Positions 1 to 7,041 of a DNA stretch of 64,000 nt are shown here, in pieces. Below the pieces are notes generated by a model. It saw nothing but the letters and a program-made list of their open reading frames with translations. It did not search any database and was not told the DNA's origin. The DNA is taken from positions 1-64,000 of the forward strand of contig NZ_LAVA02000103.1 of the NCBI RefSeq assembly GCF_000974985.2. Direction: 5' to 3'. Each line of letters begins with the position of its first letter. Within the stretch, counting starts at the first letter, position 1. The DNA is from Streptomyces mangrovisoli (GTDB taxonomy: Bacteria > Actinomycetota > Actinomycetes > Streptomycetales > Streptomycetaceae). Position numbers and translations under genes: made by a program.

Positions 1-16
1 GTCCTGGACCCGCGGC

Positions 17-1309
17 ATGACCACCGGGCACAAGGCCGGCGCCGCCGCGGGCATGGCGGCCGTCCCGCCCGACCCGGGTGCCGGGCTCACCGGCGACTGG
101 ACCCCGCGCCCGGCCGGCGCGACCGCCCGGGTCCCCGCCCCCGCCGCGCCGCCCGCCCCCGACCGCGAGGCCGCCACCGCCCTCGCCGGCCGCCACAACG
201 CGGGTTTGACGCTCGGGCGGCTCGGCCGCTGGTCCGAGGCCGGCGAGATCCACCGCGCCGTGGCCGCCGAACGGGAGCGGCTGCTCGGCCCCGACCACCC
301 CGACACCCTCGCCAGCCGCTACGAGGTCGCCTTCACCCTCAGCCGCACCGGCCGGGCCGCCGACGCGCTGCGCGAGTACACCCACGTGGCCCGCACCCGC
401 GAGCGGCTGCTCGGCGTCGACCATCCCGACACCCTGGCCGCCAGACAGGAAATGGCGTACGTCCTCGGGCAGTTGGGCCGGCACTTCGACGCGCACCAGG
501 CGTACGGCTCGGTGCTCGCCGCCCGTGAGCGGACCATGGGTGCCGACCATCCGGACACCCTGCGCTGCCGCCACAACCTCGCCTTCAACCTCAGCCGGCT
601 GGGGCGCCTGGAGGACTCGTACCGCATGGCCTGCGAAGTGGCCGCGGCCCGCGCCCGGGTGCTCGGCGTCCACCACCCCGACACCCTGGTCACCCGCTAC
701 GAAGTCGCCTACGCGCTGGGCCAGTTGGGGCGCTGGGAAGAGGCCCTGCGCACCTACCGCGAGGTCGCCGAGGCCCGCGCGCGGACCCTCGGCCCGGACC
801 ACGCCGACACCCTCGCCGCCCGCTACGAGGTCGGCATCAGCCTGGGCCGGCTCGGCCGCAGCACGGACGCGCTCCAGCTCTACCGCGACCTCGTCGACGA
901 CCGTACGAGGGTGCAGGGTCCCACCCACGCGGAGACCCTGCGCGCCCGGCACGGCCTCGGCGTCAACCTCGGACGGCTCGGGCGCTGGGAGGAGGCGCTC
1001 GCCGAGTCCCGCGACGTGTGCGCCATCCGCGAACGGGTGCTGGGCCCCGAACATCCCGACACCCTCGTCAGCCGCCGCGAGGTCGCCGTCGGCCTCGGCT
1101 GGCTGGGCCGCTGGGCCGACGCGCTCACCGAGTACCGCCGCGTCGCCGCCGCCCGCGAACGAGTGCTCGGCCCCGAGCATCCCGACACCCTCGCCAGCCG
1201 CAACGACGAGGCCCACTGCCTCGAACAGCTCGGCCGCGGAGCGGAGGCGGTCGAGCTGTACCGCCGGGTGGCGGTCCTGCGCCAGCAGCGGGCGTACGGC
1301 GACCACTGA
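17..1309 (+). CDS. Kinesin-light-chain-type TPR repeat protein (possibly 5'-partial)
   Basis: After an A/P-rich N-terminus of about 55 residues, the protein is eight tandem 42-residue units. Each carries a variant of the signature LGPDHPDTLASRYEV followed by LGRLGRWEEAL. This is the TPR_10/TPR_12 (kinesin light chain) repeat, common in Streptomyces proteins that act as protein-binding scaffolds or as C-termini of NTPases and kinases. No catalytic domain, signal peptide or membrane segment is seen. The frame stays open to the left edge of the window (the codons before the first ATG are sense), so this may be the C-terminal part of a larger protein such as a STAND ATPase. The ATG at 17 has no clear ribosome binding site. 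Function beyond protein-protein interaction is unknown. Confidence 0.8.
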   Translation: MTTGHKAGAAAGMAAVPPDPGAGLTGDWTPRPAGATARVPAPAAPPAPDREAATALAGRHNAGLTLGRLGRWSEAGEIHRAVAAERERLLGPDHPDTLASRYEVAFTLSRTGRAADALREYTHVARTRERLLGVDHPDTLAARQEMAYVLGQLGRHFDAHQAYGSVLAARERTMGADHPDTLRCRHNLAFNLSRLGRLEDSYRMACEVAAARARVLGVHHPDTLVTRYEVAYALGQLGRWEEALRTYREVAEARARTLGPDHADTLAARYEVGISLGRLGRSTDALQLYRDLVDDRTRVQGPTHAETLRARHGLGVNLGRLGRWEEALAESRDVCAIRERVLGPEHPDTLVSRREVAVGLGWLGRWADALTEYRRVAAARERVLGPEHPDTLASRNDEAHCLEQLGRGAEAVELYRRVAVLRQQRAYGDH

Positions 1310-1353
1310 CCCCGTCGCCGGGGGCTGTGCGGGTCCGTCGTGGTCGCTCGAAC

Positions 1354-1414
1354 AGTTCCCCGCGCCCCTTTGGGGGGGCTGGACCGGACGTCCCCTGAAG
1401 GGGCGCGGGGAACT
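1354..1414. terminator. Palindromic element pair, likely terminator
   Basis: Two perfect 17-base arms, AGTTCCCCGCGCCCCTT (1354-1370) and its reverse complement (1398-1414), face each other 45 bases after the stop of the TPR gene. They could form a long hairpin in RNA. This is the first of about twelve copies of a dispersed palindromic element in the window. Confidence 0.6.
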
Positions 1415-1500
1415 GCGCGACCAGCCACGACGTGGCCGCACCCGGCGATGGCTCCGGACCGCCCGCCGCCGGGCACCCGGCACCGGGTCACCCGCCGCGG

Positions 1501-2292
1501 ATGATGCGCCGGGCCGCCGCCCCTGGTCTGCTGGACGGCATGATCGCGCTGAGAGTCCTCGGACCCGTGCACACCGTGGCGAGCCTCGGCCGGCTCGCGC
1601 TGGGAACCGCGGCGGGCGTGGCGGACGCGCTGCTGCGCACCGCGACGAACGCCGTGGCCGACCGGATCGACCTGGACGGCCTCGTCGCCCGCGTCGACCT
1701 GGACCGTGCCGTCGAGCGGGTGGACATCGACCGGATCGTGGACCGGGTGGACGTCGGCCGGGTCGTGGACCGCGTCGACGTCGACGAGATCGTGGACCGC
1801 GTCGACATCGACCGCATCATGGACCGCCTCGACCTGGACGCGATCGCCGACCGCCTGGACGTCGACCGGATCGCCGACCGGGTCGACGTCGGCCGGGTCG
1901 CGGGCCGGGTGGACGTCAACACCATCGCCGACGGCGTGGACGTGGCGCGGGTCGCCGACCGGATCGACGTCAACCGGGTCGCCGACCGCGTCGACCTGGC
2001 GCGGATCACCGACCGGGTCGACGTCGACCGGATCGTCTCCCGCGCCGACATCGACGCCGTGATCGCCCGTATCGACCTCGCCGGACTCGCCAAAGAGGTG
2101 CTGGAGGAGATCGACCTCGGCCGGATCGTCCGGGACACCGGGGGCGGCATGGCGGGGGAGACCGTCGACGCCTTCCGGGCGCGCAGCATGCGCGCCGACC
2201 GGAGGATCGACCGCGTCGCCGACCGCCTGCTGCACCGGGTCGCCCCGGCATCGGGCGACGAGCCCGGTACGGCCCCCGGGCGGGTGCCGTGA
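1501..2292 (+). CDS. 9-residue tandem repeat protein (DRVDVDRIV type)
   Basis: The body of this roughly 263-residue protein (about residues 50-195) is at least sixteen near-perfect copies of a 9-residue repeat. The consensus is DRVDVDRIV, with alternating acidic/basic and hydrophobic positions. A short hydrophobic N-terminal stretch (MIALRVLGPVHTVASLG) precedes it and a charged tail follows. Similar DVD-type repeat proteins occur in actinobacteria next to, or fused with, RDD membrane proteins; I know of no assigned function. The period suggests a repetitive rod or solenoid, but that is inference. I chose the ATG at 1501 because the upstream in-frame ATG at 1432 overlaps the palindrome region and gives an unconserved-looking P/G-rich leader. 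The stop overlaps the next start by four bases (GTGA), so translation is coupled to the RDD gene. Confidence 0.7.
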   Translation: MMRRAAAPGLLDGMIALRVLGPVHTVASLGRLALGTAAGVADALLRTATNAVADRIDLDGLVARVDLDRAVERVDIDRIVDRVDVGRVVDRVDVDEIVDRVDIDRIMDRLDLDAIADRLDVDRIADRVDVGRVAGRVDVNTIADGVDVARVADRIDVNRVADRVDLARITDRVDVDRIVSRADIDAVIARIDLAGLAKEVLEEIDLGRIVRDTGGGMAGETVDAFRARSMRADRRIDRVADRLLHRVAPASGDEPGTAPGRVP

Positions 2293-2747
2293 CCCAGGCC
2301 TACGGCTGGTACGGCAGGGCGGACCTGCGCGGCGACACGGCCGGCATCGTCTCGCGGGGCCTGGCCGCGGTGGTCGACTTCTTGGTGGCGACCGGTCTCG
2401 GGCTGGCCCTGGAACTCGCGGCCGGGTGCGCGCGGATGGCGTTCACCGGGCCGCCGTTCAAGATGCCCGACCTGCCCGGCTGGGCCACGGTGCTGGGCGG
2501 CTGGGTCATCGCCGTCCTCTACCTCACCGCGGGGTGGGCCATGGTCGGCCGCACGGTGGGCACCGGGCTCATGGGCCTGCGGGTCGCCCGCCGTACCGGG
2601 CGGCCTGTGAAGATCCCCCGTGCCCTGCTGCGCGCGGTGCTGTGCGTGACGTTCCCGTGGGGGCTGCTGTGGGTGCCCTTCAGCAGGCGGGACGCCTCGC
2701 TCCAGGATCTGCTCACGTCGACCGCGGTCCGCTACGACCCGCCGTGA
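2289..2747 (+). CDS. RDD family membrane protein
   Basis: A 152-residue membrane protein with the RDD layout. The N-terminal RGLAAVVDFLV segment carries the Arg/Asp pair of the first helix. A second helix runs through WATVLGGWVIAVLYLTAGW, followed by the conserved GRTVGTGLMGLRV motif and a third hydrophobic stretch (LLRAVLCVTFPWGLLWV). The tail RRDASLQDLLTSTAVRY is the usual RDD C-terminus. RDD proteins are thought to be small transporters or membrane partners of unknown substrate. The GTG start at 2289 lies inside the stop of the preceding repeat-protein gene (GTGA overlap), so the two are translationally coupled and probably work together. Confidence 0.85.
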   Translation: MTQAYGWYGRADLRGDTAGIVSRGLAAVVDFLVATGLGLALELAAGCARMAFTGPPFKMPDLPGWATVLGGWVIAVLYLTAGWAMVGRTVGTGLMGLRVARRTGRPVKIPRALLRAVLCVTFPWGLLWVPFSRRDASLQDLLTSTAVRYDPP

Positions 2748-2803
2748 CGCCGGCCTCCGGCGGTTCGGGTGCGCGTTCGGGTGCGGGCGGATGGGGCTCG
2801 TTC

Positions 2804-3060
2804 GCGCAGTTCCCCGCGCCCCTGAAGGGGCTGGTCCCGGCTTCTGGGTTTGCGGGTGCGTGTGCGGCTGGGTGGGGGCCGGTCGCGCAGTTCCCCGCGC
2901 CCCTGAAGGGGCCGGCCACGGCCGCTGGATCTGCGGGTGCGGGTGCGTGGGGCTTGTTCGCGCAGTTCCCCGCGCCCCTGAGGGGGGCGGGTCGCGCAGT
3001 TCCGCGCGGCCCTGGGGCGACCTGCCTGTGCCCCGTCAGGGGCGCGGGGAACTGCGCGAC
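2804..3060. repeat. Cluster of five palindromic-element copies
   Basis: GCGCAGTTCCCCGCGCCCCT followed by GAAGGGG or GAGGGG occurs at 2804, 2885 and 2960, spaced 81 and 75 bases. A degenerate copy lies at 2994, and an inverted copy (GGGGCGCGGGGAACTGCGCGAC) ends at 3060. The spacers between the direct copies are also alike (GGGTGCGTGTGCGGCTGGG-type), so this looks like a tandem amplification of an 80-base unit. It fills most of the 595-base gap between the RDD gene and ppk2. Confidence 0.85.
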
Positions 3061-3197
3061 CGGCCCCGGCGAACCCGCAGGATGACATCCGGAGCCCGGG
3101 CGTCCCGCCGTATCGGCCGGCGCATCACCCGCCGCGGGTGGTCGGCGGGCCCGGTGCGGGCGACGGACGACCGCCGGGCGGCGGGCGGTCGCCCGGA

Positions 3198-3216
3198 GTC
3201 ACCCCCCGGGGGTGAC
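3198..3216. promoter_or_regulatory. 19-base perfect palindrome upstream of ppk2
   Basis: GTCACCCCCCGGGGGTGAC has two 9-base arms around a single C and lies 127 bases before the ppk2 start. It could be an operator for a dimeric repressor or a hairpin in the leader. Nothing else is recognisable between the repeat cluster and the ppk2 ribosome binding site. Confidence 0.4.
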
Positions 3217-3342
3217 GACGCGGCCCGGCTGTCCGTGAGCCACTCGAATCGAGGAGCCGTGCCCGGCCGCAGCCGGCAGCCGCAGCGATGCCGGACGCGC
3301 CGGGCGAGGGAGATCGGCGCACCGTCGATCAGGGAGGAACCC

Positions 3343-4314
3343 ATGGCGGACGAACTGACCCGGCGGGCGCGCCGTATCGCGGAGTTCATCGAGCCGCTGC
3401 GGGTGCCCCCGGGCGAGAAGGTGGACCTCGGCAGGGACTTCGACCCCCGCTACAAGGCGGGGATCAAGAAGAAGACCGACGGGCAGCGGCTGCTGCGCGA
3501 AGGCGTCGACATGCTCGCCGAACTGCAGCGCAGGCTCGCCGCCGACGGCACCCGCGGTGTGCTGCTGTGCCTCCAGGCGCTGGACGCCGGCGGCAAGGAC
3601 GGCACCATCCGGCACGTCATGACGGGCGTCAACCCGCAGGGCGTGCACGTCGCCGGATTCAAGGTGCCCTCTCCGGAGGAACTCGCCCACGACTACCTGT
3701 GGCGGTACGCGAACCGGCTGCCCCGGCGCGGCGAGATCGGGATCTTCAACCGGTCGCAGTACGAGGAGGTCCTCGTGGTGCGGGTGCATCCCGAACTCCT
3801 CGACCGGCAGCGGCTGCCCGACCCCGGCGGCCACAAGAGCGTCTGGAAGCGGCGCTACCGGCAGATCAACGACTGGGAGCGGTACCTCACCGAGAACGGG
3901 TACAGCGTGGTGAAGGTCTTCCTGAACCTCTCCAAGGAGGAGCAGCGCACCCGCTTCCTGAAACGCATCGACGTGCCCGAGCGCAACTGGAAGTTCTCCG
4001 CCGCCGACGTCCGTGAGCGCGCCCACTGGGACGACTACCAGCGGGCCTTCTCCGAGATGCTGTCGGCGACCAGCACCCGCTGGGCGCCCTGGTACGTGGT
4101 CCCCGCGGACCGCAAGTGGTTCGCCCGGGTGTGCGCCGCCGCCGTACTCGTGCACACGTTGATCGAGATCGACCCCAGGTACCCGGATGTCGGCGAGGCG
4201 GCCCGGCGCGAACTGGCGCAGGCCAGGGAGCAGTTGGTGAAGGAGGCGCCCGCCGGGGCGCCACCCGACCCCTACGCGTCCTCGGCCGACGCGGAACGGA
4301 GGCGGAAGCGATGA
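3343..4314 (+). CDS. ppk2: Polyphosphate kinase 2 family (PPK2) phosphotransferase
   Basis: 323 residues, the usual single-domain PPK2 size. PPK2 enzymes move phosphate between polyphosphate and nucleoside mono- or diphosphates in the cytoplasm. The Walker A-like loop DAGGKDGT is at residues 81-88 (K85), with the Walker B region FNRSQYEEVLVVRV and the lid motif NLSKEEQRTRFLKR. The family's KFSAADVRERAHWDDY and WAPWYVVPADRKWFAR blocks are also present. The start at 3343 has a strong AGGGAGGA site seven bases upstream; the long open frame before it covers the repeat cluster and is not coding. The stop overlaps the ATPase start (ATGA), so polyphosphate/nucleotide turnover is coupled to the ion pump. 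Subclass (AMP, ADP or GDP preference) cannot be read from here. Confidence 0.92.
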   Translation: MADELTRRARRIAEFIEPLRVPPGEKVDLGRDFDPRYKAGIKKKTDGQRLLREGVDMLAELQRRLAADGTRGVLLCLQALDAGGKDGTIRHVMTGVNPQGVHVAGFKVPSPEELAHDYLWRYANRLPRRGEIGIFNRSQYEEVLVVRVHPELLDRQRLPDPGGHKSVWKRRYRQINDWERYLTENGYSVVKVFLNLSKEEQRTRFLKRIDVPERNWKFSAADVRERAHWDDYQRAFSEMLSATSTRWAPWYVVPADRKWFARVCAAAVLVHTLIEIDPRYPDVGEAARRELAQAREQLVKEAPAGAPPDPYASSADAERRRKR

Positions 4315-7031
4315 GCGCGCCCGCAGTCGAACGGAGCGAGACCCCCTGGCACGCCATGCCGCCCGGCAAGGTGGCGACGGCCCTGGAGGTCGACCCCGCC
4401 GTCGGCCTCAGCGCCGAACGCGCGGCCGCACGGCTCGCCGCTGACGGGCCCAACGCGCTGCCGGAGGAACAGCCGCCGCCCGGCTGGCGCCGGTTCCTCG
4501 CGCAGTACAGCTCCTCGATGCAGCTGATCCTGGTCGGCGCCGCGGTGGTGTCGCTGGCCGTGCAGGAGTGGGGCACCGCGGTCGTCCTCGCCGTGCTGAC
4601 CGTGCTGAACGCGGTCATCGGGATGCGGCAGGAGGGCAAGGCGGAGAGCGCCATGAACGCCCTGAAGTCGATGATGCAGGCGACCGCCCGGGTGCGCCGC
4701 GACGGCACGGAGCGCGAGATCCCCGCCGAGGAGGTCGTCGTCGGTGACGTCGTGCTGCTCACCGCGGGCGACGAGGTGCCCGCCGACGGCCGGCTGGTGA
4801 GCGCCAGCGCCCTCCAGATCGACGAGTCCGCGCTGACCGGCGAGAGCACCCCCGCCGGCAAGGAGCCCGGCGTCGTGCGCGGCGAGGGCCTCGCGCCCGG
4901 CGATCTCAGCGACATGGCGTTCATGAACACGCCCGTCACCCACGGCAGCGGCGTCATGATCGTCACGGCCACCGGCACCGGCACCGAACTCGGCAAGATC
5001 TCCGGGATGCTCTCGGCGACCGAGCGCGAACAGTCGCCGCTGACCCGGGAGCTGGACCGGCTCACCCTGTGGATCGTCGGCGCGGCCGGCCTGACCATGA
5101 TCGTGATGTTCGCCCTCGGACGCAGCCGCGACCAGTCCTGGGACGTGCTGTTCATCAGCGCCGTCTCGCTCGCGATCGCCGCCGTCCCCGAGGCGCTGCC
5201 CACCGTCACGCAGACCATCCTGTCCATCGGCAGCCTGGACCTCGCCCACCGGCACGCCATCGTCAAGGACCTGCCGTCGGTGGAGACCCTCGGCTTCACC
5301 TCGGCCATCAACTCCGACAAGACCGGCACCCTGACCATGAACCAGGTGACCGTCGTCGAGGTCGTCGACCCCGTCGACCGGTACACCGTCTCCGGCACCG
5401 GCTACGGCCTGGAGGGCCGCGTCCACCACGCGGCGGGCCGGGCCGCCGGGGTCGAGGACGCGATCCTGCCGTACGTCGTCGCCAACGACGCCCGGCTGGT
5501 CGACGGCCGGGTGGTCGGCGACCCCACCGAGGGCGCCCTGCTGGTGCTCGGGCACAAGGCCGGGCTGGACGTCGAGGCCACCCGCGAGCGGCTGCCGCGC
5601 CTCGCCACGCTGCCCTTCGACCCGTCGTACAAGCTGATGGCGACCTTCCACTCGACGGAGGACGAGCGGGGCCGCCCGGTCGTGCGCTGCTTCGTGAAGG
5701 GCGCGGGCCCGGCCGTCATCGGCCGCACCGCCACCGCCCTCGCGGAGGGGGAGACCGTCCCCTGGACCGCGGAGCTGAACGCACGGGCCGACGCGGCGAT
5801 GGACCGGATGGGCCACGAGGGGCGCCGGGTGATGGCCGCCGCCGCCCGCGACCTCGACCCGGACGCGTTCGCCGCGGCGGGCGACGACCTGCTGGCGCTG
5901 ATCACCGAACTGCGGCTGACCAGCCTGGTGGCCATGGAGGACCCGCCGCGCGCCGAGTCCAAGGCCGCGGTGGCGGGCGCGCAGGCCGCGCACATCCGGG
6001 TCCGCATGGTCACCGGCGACGACGTCGTCACCGGCGCCGCCATCGCCGAACAGGTCGGCATCGAGGGCGAGGCCATCCTCGGCGCGGACTTCGCGGCGCT
6101 GTCCGAGGAGGAACGCCTCGACCGCATCGACCGGATCGGCGTGGTCGGCCGCGTCGCCCCCGAGCACAAGGTGCTGCTCGCCGACACCCTGAAGAAGAAG
6201 GGCGAGGTCGTCGCGATGACCGGCGACGGCGTGAACGACGCCCCCGCCATCAAGGCCGCCGACATCGGCATCGCGATGGGCTCCGGCACGGAGGTCGCGA
6301 AGAACGCCGGGCGGATGATCCTGTCCGACGACAACTTCGCCACGATCGTCTTCGCGGTCGAGCAGGGCCGCAAGATCTACGACAACCTCACCAAGTACAT
6401 CCGCTTCGTGCTGGTCCTGCTGGTCGTGTTCGTGCTGACCTTCCTCGGCGCGACCCTGCTCAACATCGCGGGCGGCGAGCCGTTCACGCCCGCGCAGGTG
6501 CTGTGGATCCACTTCGTCGTCAACGCCGCCTTCGGCTTCTCCCTCGGCTTCGACCGGGTCAGCCCGGGGCTGATGGCGCGCCGGCCGCGGCCGCGCGGCG
6601 AACCCGTCATGACCCGCGCCCTGATGCTCACCGTCGGCCTCGCCGGGCTGGCGATCGCCGTCGGCCTGCTGCTGATGATCAAGCTCGGCAAGGACCACTT
6701 CGGCAGCGAGGAGATCGGCAACTCCATCGCGTTCACGTCGTTCGCGCTCTGCCTGATCGTCGCCGCCCAGGAGTGCCGCAGCGAGCGGTCCACGGTCTTC
6801 GCCCTCTCCACCTTCGACAGCAGGCAGCTGAACTGGACGATGCTCGGCGAGTTCGTGCTCGCCGTCCTCGCCACCCAGACCGACGCCTTCAACCGCATCC
6901 TCGACACCACGCCGCTGACACTGCGCCAGTTCGGCTGGGCGCTGCTGCCGGCCATCGCCCTGCTCCTGCTGTGGGAGCTCGGCAAACTCGTGGCCCGCTC
7001 CCGCAGCGGCCCGGCCGCGGCGGAGGGCTGA
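4311..7031 (+). CDS. Cation-translocating P-type ATPase (P2-type)
   Basis: 906 residues with the full P-type ATPase plan. It has an N-terminal cation-ATPase domain (residues 5-75) and an A-domain with LTGES. The M4 segment reads VPEALPT, where the classical calcium pump has PEGLP. The phosphorylation motif is DKTGTLT with Asp336, the nucleotide domain follows, and GDGVNDAPAIKAADIGIAMG is the hinge. Six C-terminal helices (about residues 690-900) follow, as in SERCA/PMR1-like pumps. It should export or import a cation (Ca, Mn, Na, K or Mg) across the cytoplasmic membrane; the Gly-to-Ala change in M4 makes the ion uncertain. ATGA overlap with ppk2 puts both in one operon, and sulP follows after ten bases. 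Confidence 0.92.
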   Translation: MSAPAVERSETPWHAMPPGKVATALEVDPAVGLSAERAAARLAADGPNALPEEQPPPGWRRFLAQYSSSMQLILVGAAVVSLAVQEWGTAVVLAVLTVLNAVIGMRQEGKAESAMNALKSMMQATARVRRDGTEREIPAEEVVVGDVVLLTAGDEVPADGRLVSASALQIDESALTGESTPAGKEPGVVRGEGLAPGDLSDMAFMNTPVTHGSGVMIVTATGTGTELGKISGMLSATEREQSPLTRELDRLTLWIVGAAGLTMIVMFALGRSRDQSWDVLFISAVSLAIAAVPEALPTVTQTILSIGSLDLAHRHAIVKDLPSVETLGFTSAINSDKTGTLTMNQVTVVEVVDPVDRYTVSGTGYGLEGRVHHAAGRAAGVEDAILPYVVANDARLVDGRVVGDPTEGALLVLGHKAGLDVEATRERLPRLATLPFDPSYKLMATFHSTEDERGRPVVRCFVKGAGPAVIGRTATALAEGETVPWTAELNARADAAMDRMGHEGRRVMAAAARDLDPDAFAAAGDDLLALITELRLTSLVAMEDPPRAESKAAVAGAQAAHIRVRMVTGDDVVTGAAIAEQVGIEGEAILGADFAALSEEERLDRIDRIGVVGRVAPEHKVLLADTLKKKGEVVAMTGDGVNDAPAIKAADIGIAMGSGTEVAKNAGRMILSDDNFATIVFAVEQGRKIYDNLTKYIRFVLVLLVVFVLTFLGATLLNIAGGEPFTPAQVLWIHFVVNAAFGFSLGFDRVSPGLMARRPRPRGEPVMTRALMLTVGLAGLAIAVGLLLMIKLGKDHFGSEEIGNSIAFTSFALCLIVAAQECRSERSTVFALSTFDSRQLNWTMLGEFVLAVLATQTDAFNRILDTTPLTLRQFGWALLPAIALLLLWELGKLVARSRSGPAAAEG

Positions 7032-7041
7032 CCGGACGGAC

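Noticed and set aside
1432-1500. Upstream ATG at 1432 for the repeat protein
   Set aside because: Codons 1432-1500 are a GP-rich leader overlapping the palindrome pair; ATG 1501 is a better start.
2804-3060. CRISPR-like array of palindromic repeats
   Set aside because: Spacers are similar to each other, copies are few and irregular in orientation, and no cas genes are present.
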